Of a stretch of DNA of 64,000 nucleotides, positions 37,248 through 45,308 are shown piece after piece. The position numbers were made by a program, and so were the translations under genes. Where the stretch lies: assembly GCF_039545095.1 (NCBI RefSeq), contig NZ_BAABRS010000002.1:558001-622000 (forward strand). The letters are read 5' to 3'. The stretch is from Fodinibius salicampi (GTDB lineage: Bacteria > Bacteroidota > Rhodothermia > Balneolales > Balneolaceae). Each line of letters starts with the position of its first letter. Within the stretch, counting starts at the first letter, position 1. Below the pieces are notes generated by a model. It saw nothing but the letters and a program-made list of their open reading frames with translations, was not told the origin of the DNA and searched no databases.

Positions 37248-37283
37248 CAAAATTTATCTTTTAACTACAAATGCTTTAATCTT

Positions 37284-37598
37284 ATGAAACGCCATGCTTT
37301 TACGATGAAATTAAAACCCGGATGCGAAGAAGAGTACAAAAAGCGTCATGATGAAATATGGCCTGAACTTAAAGAAATTCTTTCCGAAGCCGGTATCCAT
37401 GACTACTCTATCTTCCTGGATGAAGATACGCTCACATTATTTGCAGTCCAGAAACTGGAGGACGATTACAACGATGAGGATATTATAGACAATCCCATCG
37501 TTAGAAAGTGGTGGGATTATATGGAAGATATTATGGAAACGAATCCTGATAATTCACCCGTAACGACTCCTCTCAAAGAGGTCTTCCACATGGATTAG
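37284..37598 (+). CDS. rhaM: L-rhamnose mutarotase
   Basis: A 104-residue ferredoxin-fold protein that speeds the interconversion of alpha- and beta-L-rhamnopyranose. Visible are RHAFTMKLKPGCEEEYKKRH and KWWDYMEDIMETNPDNSPV with PLKEVFHMD at the end, typical of RhaM, and the conserved His/Tyr/Trp of the family. No signal peptide; cytoplasmic. It lies 36 bp after the sulfatase stop within the polysaccharide locus and feeds the rhamnose isomerase encoded 10 kb downstream. Confidence 0.93.
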   Translation: MKRHAFTMKLKPGCEEEYKKRHDEIWPELKEILSEAGIHDYSIFLDEDTLTLFAVQKLEDDYNDEDIIDNPIVRKWWDYMEDIMETNPDNSPVTTPLKEVFHMD

Positions 37599-37674
37599 TT
37601 TGTATCTATCAGTAGATATAGGAACCGAAAATTCAGATAAGGTCATTTAAAAAATAACCGGTAGGAATAAGACC

Positions 37675-39567
37675 ATGAAATCATATTTGATAACTTGTAT
37701 TGCATTAGTTGTAACAGTAGGATGCTTGTTACCCATAAAAGTCCAGGCACAGCCACTCATGGAAGATCTTGACCGGGGCCTTGTTGCCGCACCACAAGAA
37801 GATGGTGGAGTATTTATAAGTTGGCGATTGCTGGCCACTGACCCAGAAGGGACAGCCTTTAACCTGTATCGAAAAACAAACAATGGCAAAGCTACTAAAA
37901 TTAATGAACAGCCAATAATCGGGGCAACGAATTTTGTGGATCAGAATGTAAAGCCGGAGAAGGATATAGCGTATGTAGTACGGCCCGTGGTAAATGGTAA
38001 GGAGCGGTCTCAAAGTAAGGCATTTCAGCTGGACTCAGCACATCCTTATCTTTCAGTTCCGCTGGAAACGCCCAGCGGTTATACTCCTAATGATGCCTCT
38101 GTTGGCGATTTGAATGGCGATGGACAATATGAGATTGTCATTCATCATACCGGGGAAAGCCGGGACAATTCCCAAAGCGGTTTTACAGATCCGCCTATTA
38201 TCGATGCCTATACATTGGAAGGCACTCATTTGTGGAGAATTAACCTGGGAATAAATATCCGCGAAGGGGCTCACTATACCCAGTTTATGGTTTACGATTT
38301 GGATAGCGATGGAAAAGCAGAGATCGCTATGAAAACGGCGGATGGTACTGTGGACGGAGAGGGGACGGTAATTGGCGATCCGGATGCGGACTATCGCAAT
38401 GAAGAAGGATATATCCTGGAAGGACCGGAATATCTGACTATTTTTGACGGAGAAACGGGGGGCGAACTGGCAACGACAGACTATATTCCACCCCGTCATC
38501 CGGAGACGCTTGAACCTACTTCAGAGCAGCTGGACGAGATTTGGGGCGACGGCTATGGAAATCGCATGGATCGTTTTTTGGCCGGTGTGGCCTATCTGGA
38601 TGGGGAGCGTCCCAGCCTTATTATGGCCCGCGGGTATTATACCAGAGCCGTGCTGACTGCCTGGAATTGGCGCGATGGAAAGTTATCCCATCAGTGGACC
38701 TTTGATAGTGACGACGGAACCCCGGGAAACAGGGCTTACAGGGGACAGGGAAATCATCAGCTTAGCATTGCTGATGTTGATGAAGATGGGAAGGATGAAA
38801 TTATTTACGGTGCAGCCGCGATAGATCACAATGGTGAAGGATTATATTCTACCGGTTTGGGTCATGGTGATGCACTACATGTTTCAGATCTGGATCCCGG
38901 GCATCCCGGACAAGAGATTTTTAACATCCAGGAACGTTTTGATGATGCGGGTGCCAACTTCAGGGATGCGGCTACTGGAGAAATCCTCTGGAAAAAACCT
39001 TCGGTTAAGGCAGGCGATGATGGAGAGGGACCGGGAAGAGGTAACGCTTTTAATATAGATCCCCGTCACCCCGGGGCAGAGGCTTGGGTACATGGCGCAA
39101 ATATTGATGGGATGTTTAATGCGAAAGGGGAAACGATCAGTAATCAAAAACCCGAATTTTGTAATTTTGGCGTTTGGTGGGATGGCGACCTGTTGCGAGA
39201 GCTTCTCGACGGGAATGTTATTGCCAAATGGGATTGGGAAGCAGAAGAATTAAATTCTGTGCTTGTGGCTGAAGGAGCAACCTCTAATAACGGAACCAAA
39301 GCCACACCCGCTTTAAGTGGAGATATTCTGGGAGATTGGCGGGAAGAGGTAATTCTACGTTCCGAAGATAATGAAGAGCTTCGAATTTACACGACTACTA
39401 TTCCGACCGATCATCGCATGTATACGCTACTGCACGATCGGCAATACCGGCTGGCTTTGGCCTGGCAAAATGTGGCCTATAATCAGCCGCCTCATCCCAG
39501 CTTTTATATGGAAAATTTTATGGAGGAGTACAGTCGTCCGGATATTAAAGTTGTTGAAATAAAATAG
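37675..39567 (+). CDS. Secreted rhamnogalacturonan lyase, PL11
   Basis: Cuts the GalA-Rha bond of the rhamnogalacturonan I backbone by beta-elimination and leaves an unsaturated uronate. The 630-residue protein has a signal (VVTVGCLLPIKVQAQ), the PL11 opening EDLDRGLVAAPQEDGGVFISWR, then an eight-bladed propeller with repeated calcium loops GDLNGDGQYEIV, DLDSDGKAEIAMKTADGT and DVDEDGKDEI. The conserved DGTPGNRAYRGQGNHQ is typical of family YesW/YesX. It is the strongest clue that the locus targets rhamnogalacturonan. An unsaturated rhamnogalacturonyl hydrolase (GH105) to finish the job is not in this window. Confidence 0.94.
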   Translation: MKSYLITCIALVVTVGCLLPIKVQAQPLMEDLDRGLVAAPQEDGGVFISWRLLATDPEGTAFNLYRKTNNGKATKINEQPIIGATNFVDQNVKPEKDIAYVVRPVVNGKERSQSKAFQLDSAHPYLSVPLETPSGYTPNDASVGDLNGDGQYEIVIHHTGESRDNSQSGFTDPPIIDAYTLEGTHLWRINLGINIREGAHYTQFMVYDLDSDGKAEIAMKTADGTVDGEGTVIGDPDADYRNEEGYILEGPEYLTIFDGETGGELATTDYIPPRHPETLEPTSEQLDEIWGDGYGNRMDRFLAGVAYLDGERPSLIMARGYYTRAVLTAWNWRDGKLSHQWTFDSDDGTPGNRAYRGQGNHQLSIADVDEDGKDEIIYGAAAIDHNGEGLYSTGLGHGDALHVSDLDPGHPGQEIFNIQERFDDAGANFRDAATGEILWKKPSVKAGDDGEGPGRGNAFNIDPRHPGAEAWVHGANIDGMFNAKGETISNQKPEFCNFGVWWDGDLLRELLDGNVIAKWDWEAEELNSVLVAEGATSNNGTKATPALSGDILGDWREEVILRSEDNEELRIYTTTIPTDHRMYTLLHDRQYRLALAWQNVAYNQPPHPSFYMENFMEEYSRPDIKVVEIK

Positions 39568-39782
39568 AAATGGTTAGTTCAAACAACCACGACAGGGAAC
39601 AAGAAATTTCGCAGGTCTGAAAACAATATAATGGTAATACATTATTGCGATAGAGGATCTTACAGACTACATTGGTTCAGCAGAGGTATGGGAATCGATT
39701 GGGCCAGGTTTTAAAGAGTATGATACCTGAAAAAATAAGTTCAGGCACTCAGTAATTAATAATCACATATATAATATAAAAG

Positions 39783-42695
39783 ATGTATAGGCAAAGTAAT
39801 CGGACAGTAATTACGATAGGGATATTATTGCTAAGCTTTATGGTTGGGTGTACAACCGAAGAGCCTCCGGAACCACAATGGCCGGAAGTAACGTCAGAAA
39901 ATAAACCTTGGACCCGATGGTGGTGGCAGGGCAGTGCCGTAGATAAAGAAAATCTGACCCTGGAGCTGGAAAGCTTTAAAGAGGCCAATATAGGGGGCGT
40001 CGAAATCACCCCGATCTATGGAGTAGCCGGATATGAAGATGAATTTATTGATTTTCTGTCGCCGGAGTGGATGGAAATGCTAACCCATACCTTGCAGAAA
40101 GGAGACAGCCTGGATATAGGTGTTGATATGGCTACCGGTACGGGATGGCCCTTTGGCGGACCAATGGTAGGCGACGCAAGAGCGGCGAAGTATGTGGCTT
40201 ATGAAACATATGAGCTGCAGGAGGGAGAAAGCCTTTCTACTCCTATTGAATATGTTCAGGAGCCGTTCGTATATGCACTCGGTAATCGTATGTTTGGAGT
40301 GGAAAGCGGTTCTGCTATAGAACCTGGCGAGGAGATTGAACTTGATGATCTGGAAGAACCAGTTTCTGCCAATGATAACTTGCAATCGCTGGCACTGGAA
40401 CAGGTTCGATTTGAAAAATCATTGCCGCTTGTCACTCTGATGGCTTTTTCAAATGAAGGGGAATCCATTGATCTTACAGACAGCGTTGACACGGAAGGGA
40501 ATTTGGCATGGACTGCTCCGGAAGGAAACTGGACGCTATATGCATTTTTTCAGGGAATACATGGAAAAATGGTCGAACGTGCCGGACCCGGAGGAGAAGG
40601 ATTGGCAATTGATCATTTTGATGAAGATGTGCTTACTGATTATTTGACCTATTTCAATGAGGCATTTACGGGTTATGATATTTCAGGATTAAGAAGCTTT
40701 TTTAACGATTCCTATGAGGTAGACGATGCCCGGGGAGAGGCTAACTGGACTCGTTATTTCCTGGAAGAATTTGAGCAGCGCCGCGGATATGATTTAAGAG
40801 AACATCTTCCGGCACTATTAGGCAATAGCTCTGATGAAAAAAACAGTCGTATATTGAGTGATTACCGGCAAACTGTTTCGGATCTGCTGCTGGATGAGTT
40901 TACCCGTCCCTGGAACCAATGGGCTGATGGGAAAGGTGCTCATATACGTAACCAGGCGCACGGGTCGCCTGCCAATATTTTGGATCTCTACGCCGCCAGT
41001 GATATTCCCGAAACTGAAGGGACCGATATCTTCCGGGCTAAGATGGCTTCATCAGCCGCTAATGTGACGGATAAACAGTTGGTGGGCTCAGAGGCCGCCA
41101 CCTGGCTGAATGAGCATTTCAGTTCCTCTCTATCTGACCTTAAGACTGCCGTAGATCGATTTTTCCTTGGTGGTGTTAACCATATTGTGTATCACGGTTC
41201 GGCCTATTCTCCACAGGATGAAGAATGGCCGGGCTGGTTATTTTATGCGGCCGTTCACTTCAATCCGCAGAATCCATTTTGGGATCATTTTAAAGCATTT
41301 AATGAATACGTAGCTCGTACACAGTCATTCTTGCAGCGGGGTAATCCTGATAATGATGTACTTCTCTATTTGCCTATTCATGACCGCTGGGCCGAAACCG
41401 GCCCGGGACTCCTGCAGCATTTTGATGGGGGAATTGAAGATCAATTTGAGGGAACCGCTTTTAAAGAAGCTGCTGAGGAAATGCAAAGTCGGGGCTATGG
41501 CTTCGATTACATCTCAGACCGCCAACTGCAGCAGGTGGCCAGCTCCGGACAGCAAATACAAGCGGGTGACATTAGCTATAAAACCCTGTTAGTTCCGGCC
41601 AGCAAATATATTCCGGTTTCAACTTTTGAAAGAATCGTGGACTTGGCAAACAGTGGAGCGACGGTGCTCTTTTACCAGGATTTGCCGTCTGAGGTAGCAG
41701 GCTGGTCTGACCTGGAAACCAATCGCAAGCGTTTCCAACAGCTGGTAGAAAATATCGACTTCTCTGACTCTGATGAAGGATCAGTGCGAGAAGCAGAGGC
41801 GGGTGAAGGGCGTTTCCTGCTCGGTGACAACCTTGATGAATTATTGGAGGAGGCTTCTGTAGTGCGGGAGTCAATGACCGACCGAGGCATTGAATACCTG
41901 CGCCGAAGCCACGAGGAGGGGAACACCTACTTTATTACAAATTGGGGTAAACAAAGGATTGACGATTGGATTCCTCTCGGCGTATCTGCTGAATCAGCAG
42001 TATTATTTGATCCGATGAAAAAACAGAAAGGGTTTGCTGATTTCAGGTCGAGCGATGCCGGAACTTCAGAAGTGTATCTGCAGCTGGAGCCCGGACAGTC
42101 AATTATAGTACAAACCTATCAGGACGGCCAAAGCGAGGCTACCTACCCCTATGTGCAAGAGGAGGGAGAAGCTACATCCCTGGCGGGAACATGGAGTGTA
42201 GAATTTATCAAAGGGGGACCTGAATTGCCGGAGCCGGTTGAAATTGATACCTTGAAATCCTGGACAGAATTTGGTGGAGACGCGGTTGAAAACTTCTCGG
42301 GAACAGCAAGTTATAGCCTATCCTTTAATGCACCGGATAGCGACAGTGATGGATGGATACTCGATTTGGGAGAAGTGGAGCAAAGTGCCCGAGTTGCGCT
42401 CAACGGACAGGATCTGGGTATATTACCTGGTCCGGTTTTTAAGGTGTATATCGACCAGGACATGATGCAGGAAACCAATGAACTCGAAATAGAGGTGGCT
42501 AACCTGATGGCGAATAGAATTGCATATATGGATCGGGAAGGCATCCCCTGGAAAAAGTTCTACAATATCAATATGTCCGCCCGGCAGGGGCAAAACCGGA
42601 ATGAACATGGAATATTTGATGCGTCGGATTGGGAACCAAGGCCATCGGGTCTTCTGGGGCCGGTAACCTTAACCCCGGTAAATCATTTAAATTAA
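39783..42695 (+). CDS. Alpha-L-rhamnosidase-like, GH106 (copy 2), lipoprotein
   Basis: A 970-residue protein with a lipobox (LLLSFMVGC), so probably surface- or periplasm-anchored unlike copy 1. It has NKPWTRWWWQGSAVDKENL, the equivalent of the GH106 opening, FFNDSYEVDD (Glu312, likely acid) and QLVGSEAATWLNEH (Glu437, likely base), then C-terminal galactose-binding-like domains (SARVALNGQDLGILPGPVF). It differs strongly from copy 1 (short N-terminal part, no inserted sandwich), so a different linkage or sugar partner is expected. It is 22 bp before the hydrolase gene that follows. Confidence 0.85.
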   Translation: MYRQSNRTVITIGILLLSFMVGCTTEEPPEPQWPEVTSENKPWTRWWWQGSAVDKENLTLELESFKEANIGGVEITPIYGVAGYEDEFIDFLSPEWMEMLTHTLQKGDSLDIGVDMATGTGWPFGGPMVGDARAAKYVAYETYELQEGESLSTPIEYVQEPFVYALGNRMFGVESGSAIEPGEEIELDDLEEPVSANDNLQSLALEQVRFEKSLPLVTLMAFSNEGESIDLTDSVDTEGNLAWTAPEGNWTLYAFFQGIHGKMVERAGPGGEGLAIDHFDEDVLTDYLTYFNEAFTGYDISGLRSFFNDSYEVDDARGEANWTRYFLEEFEQRRGYDLREHLPALLGNSSDEKNSRILSDYRQTVSDLLLDEFTRPWNQWADGKGAHIRNQAHGSPANILDLYAASDIPETEGTDIFRAKMASSAANVTDKQLVGSEAATWLNEHFSSSLSDLKTAVDRFFLGGVNHIVYHGSAYSPQDEEWPGWLFYAAVHFNPQNPFWDHFKAFNEYVARTQSFLQRGNPDNDVLLYLPIHDRWAETGPGLLQHFDGGIEDQFEGTAFKEAAEEMQSRGYGFDYISDRQLQQVASSGQQIQAGDISYKTLLVPASKYIPVSTFERIVDLANSGATVLFYQDLPSEVAGWSDLETNRKRFQQLVENIDFSDSDEGSVREAEAGEGRFLLGDNLDELLEEASVVRESMTDRGIEYLRRSHEEGNTYFITNWGKQRIDDWIPLGVSAESAVLFDPMKKQKGFADFRSSDAGTSEVYLQLEPGQSIIVQTYQDGQSEATYPYVQEEGEATSLAGTWSVEFIKGGPELPEPVEIDTLKSWTEFGGDAVENFSGTASYSLSFNAPDSDSDGWILDLGEVEQSARVALNGQDLGILPGPVFKVYIDQDMMQETNELEIEVANLMANRIAYMDREGIPWKKFYNINMSARQGQNRNEHGIFDASDWEPRPSGLLGPVTLTPVNHLN

Positions 42696-42717
42696 TTTTT
42701 AAGGAATACTTAAGGAA

Positions 42718-43605
42718 GTGGTCATGAAGAAATATATTCGTTGTATAATTGTCACAACGGGCATAGTGTTGAGTAGTGTATTGCTGCTCCATGCCCAGGA
42801 AACCTATCCGCTTTGGCCGGAAGAACCTCCCTACGCGGTCGGAGACAGCGAGGATGACGTTCCCACACTAACAATATTTCTTCCGGAAGAGGAAGCAGCT
42901 ACAGGAAGTGGAGTTGTTATTTTTCCTGGTGGTGGCTATGGTCATTTGGCAATGGAGCATGAGGGCTATGATGTGGCGGAGCGATTTAATGAGATGGGAC
43001 TTGCAGCCTTTGTGGTAAAATACCGGCATGGGAAGCAATATGGTCACCCGGTTCCGTTGCGTGATGCCCGGCGGGCCATCCGAATGGTTAAGCATAGATC
43101 GAAGGAATGGAATGTGAATCCTGAAAATATTGGTGTTATTGGGTTTTCAGCGGGTGGGCATTTAGCTTCAACAGCCGGAACACTTTTTGAGGAAGGAAAT
43201 CCTAATGACCAAGATCCGGTTGAGCAAATGAGTTCCCGTCCGGAATTTATGGTACTGGTGTACCCGGTGATTTCTATGACTGACGAAATCACTCATCAGG
43301 GATCCCGGAACAACCTGTTGGGAGAAAATCCCAACTCAGCATTGGTAGATTCACTTTCATCGGAAAAACAGGTTTCATCCAACACGCCCCCTACCTTTTT
43401 AATTCATACCTCCAATGATGGGGCCGTGCCTGTGGAGAATAGTCTTGTTTTTTACCAGGCACTAAAAAAAGTTGGAGTTCCTGCTGAGATGCATATTTTT
43501 GAGGAGGGGCCCCATGGCTTTGGTTTGGGTGAAGATCATCCACTGCTTTCTGGATGGATGAACCAACTTCAATCATGGTTAAAGCATCGCAATATAATCC
43601 ACTGA
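42718..43605 (+). CDS. Secreted alpha/beta-hydrolase, acetyl-esterase-like
   Basis: A 295-residue hydrolase with a signal peptide (CIIVTTGIVLSSVLLLHAQE) and the BD-FAE/xylan-esterase type fold: VVIFPGGGYGHLAMEHEGYD (oxyanion region), nucleophile VIGFSAGGHLAST (Ser144), and the Asp and His of the triad in IHTSNDGAVP and EGPHGFGLG. Substrate is probably an acetylated or otherwise acylated sugar; such enzymes often occur in CAZyme loci. It is 22 bp behind GH106 copy 2, likely in the same operon. Confidence 0.85.
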   Translation: MVMKKYIRCIIVTTGIVLSSVLLLHAQETYPLWPEEPPYAVGDSEDDVPTLTIFLPEEEAATGSGVVIFPGGGYGHLAMEHEGYDVAERFNEMGLAAFVVKYRHGKQYGHPVPLRDARRAIRMVKHRSKEWNVNPENIGVIGFSAGGHLASTAGTLFEEGNPNDQDPVEQMSSRPEFMVLVYPVISMTDEITHQGSRNNLLGENPNSALVDSLSSEKQVSSNTPPTFLIHTSNDGAVPVENSLVFYQALKKVGVPAEMHIFEEGPHGFGLGEDHPLLSGWMNQLQSWLKHRNIIH

Positions 43606-43751
43606 TATTGGGGTATCTGATTTTACCTATAAACAATAATATTAAAAAATAAGAGTAGATACTATTAGTGGTTGTCTCTTATTAATAAAAGCGTGCCACT
43701 ATGGATTTGGTATGTCAAAAAAATAAAAGAAGAAACTTTTGATAATGATTT

Positions 43752-45158
43752 ATGAGTAATTTTCTTCAGCGGTTAGATGCTCGACTTGATTCTATAGATG
43801 AGTATGAACGGGAAGCAGTTCCCGCAAATAAGCGTAAAGGCTGGAAAGGTTTTTTAGGGATGTATGCCGGGGAGCATACCGCGGGTACCGAATTCGTTAT
43901 CGGTCCGCTTTTTGTTGCCCATGGCGTAGCTGCTGTTGACCTTATCTGGGGTTTGATCCTGGGCAATATATTGGCTGTTTTAAGCTGGGCTTTTTTATGT
44001 GCTCCGGTAGCAGTAAAAACAAAACTTACCTTATATTGGCAACTGAGAAAAATTTGTGGATCAAAATTGGCACTGATCTATAACATTGTCAATGCACTGA
44101 TGTTCTGCTTTTTAGCGGGATCGATGATTGCCGTTGCTGCTACAGCAGTAGGTTTACCCTTTGGCATAGATATGCCGGGTCTGGGTGATTGGTTACCTAC
44201 GAGCCTGGGATGGATATTAACGGTCTTTGTAGTGGGTTTGGTTATAACTATTATAGCAATCTTAGGTTATGACTATGTAGCACGTTTTGCTAATATTGCA
44301 TTCCCCTGGATGATTTTGGTATTTATTGCAGCTGCATTGGCCGTATTGCCTGAGTTGGGTGTTACCTCGATCTCTGATTTTTGGCCTGTTGCCAAAGAAA
44401 GTATTTGGACTGGGGTTCCCGCTGAGGGACAAAGCAAGTTTACGTTCTGGCACGTCATGTTTTTCGCTTGGTTTGCCAATATGGCGATGCATATCGGAAT
44501 GTCAGATATGTCTATATTACGATTCGCAGAAAAGTGGCAACATGGATTCTCCTCGGCAACAGGAATGTTTTTTGGACATTTTATTGCCTGGATGGCATCG
44601 GGTATTCTTACCGCTGCCGCAGCAGGTGCTATTGCTCCTGGAATTATTGCCTATAACAGTGCGGGGGTAGCTGGTGCTATTTGTGTGGTTATTGCCGGAT
44701 GGACGACTGCCAATCCGACGATTTATCGGGCCGGATTGGCTTTTCAAGCTGTTACCCCCAACTGGAAGCGATGGAAAGTAACACTGTTTACAGGCTTGGT
44801 CACTACGATCTTTGCATGTTTCCCCGCTCTTGTGATGAAACTGCTGGACTTTGTAGCACTGTATGGGTTAGTGTTGATGCCCATGGGAGCGGTTATCTTT
44901 CTGGATGTGATGGTCTTCCCTAAAATGAATTTGCAAAGCAACCTTGCGGAAGCTGTAGGCCTAAATTTTAACTGGGCAGCGGGTTTGACATGGTTTGTGA
45001 CCCTGCTCTTATGTCTGTTTATTAATTTTTATATGGGCATTGAAATCTTCTTTCTGGGGCTGCCAGGCTGGTTTATCGCTGTATTGCTGTATATTGGTTT
45101 AAGTTACTATTACCAAAAAGATTATCGCCCCGCTGTTGCTAAGAGTTCTGCCAACTGA
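43752..45158 (+). CDS. NCS1-type (purine-cytosine permease family) transporter
   Basis: A 468-residue inner membrane protein with about 12 spans. It begins with a cytoplasmic stretch RLDSIDEYEREAVPANKRKGWKGFLGMYAGEHTAGTEFVIGP, typical of the NCS1 family, whose studied members carry nucleobases, allantoin, hydantoins or thiamin. Located directly upstream of the rhamnose genes on the same strand, with no nucleobase genes nearby, so it may import a rhamnose-locus product instead. This assignment of cargo is inference from context only. Confidence 0.8.
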   Translation: MSNFLQRLDARLDSIDEYEREAVPANKRKGWKGFLGMYAGEHTAGTEFVIGPLFVAHGVAAVDLIWGLILGNILAVLSWAFLCAPVAVKTKLTLYWQLRKICGSKLALIYNIVNALMFCFLAGSMIAVAATAVGLPFGIDMPGLGDWLPTSLGWILTVFVVGLVITIIAILGYDYVARFANIAFPWMILVFIAAALAVLPELGVTSISDFWPVAKESIWTGVPAEGQSKFTFWHVMFFAWFANMAMHIGMSDMSILRFAEKWQHGFSSATGMFFGHFIAWMASGILTAAAAGAIAPGIIAYNSAGVAGAICVVIAGWTTANPTIYRAGLAFQAVTPNWKRWKVTLFTGLVTTIFACFPALVMKLLDFVALYGLVLMPMGAVIFLDVMVFPKMNLQSNLAEAVGLNFNWAAGLTWFVTLLLCLFINFYMGIEIFFLGLPGWFIAVLLYIGLSYYYQKDYRPAVAKSSAN

Positions 45159-45236
45159 TGTTTAAATGATATTTAGAACAATCGAGAATAAAACAGTATA
45201 AAAATGTGAGCAAAAAAAGTGAGTAGATAATATGTC

Positions 45237-45252
45237 ACCTTGAAATCAAGGT
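45237..45252. promoter_or_regulatory. Candidate operator upstream of rhamnulose-phosphate aldolase gene
   Basis: A perfect 6-bp inverted repeat, ACCTTG (45237-45242), AAAT, CAAGGT (45247-45252), lies 56 bp before the ATG at 45309. It could be a regulator site for the rhamnose catabolic genes. No rhamnose regulator gene is recognisable in the window. Confidence 0.35.
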
Positions 45253-45308
45253 TAGTCAAATTTTGGAAATATTAAATCAAATTAGCATTAAATATCGATT
45301 ATAAGAAA

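Noticed and set aside
39640-39733. Coding-looking fragment EDLTDYIGSAEVWESIGPGF before GH106 copy 2
   Set aside because: Thirty codons without start or recognisable family; could be chance. The hairpin CCTGAA/TTCAGG at 39726-39745 lies at its end.
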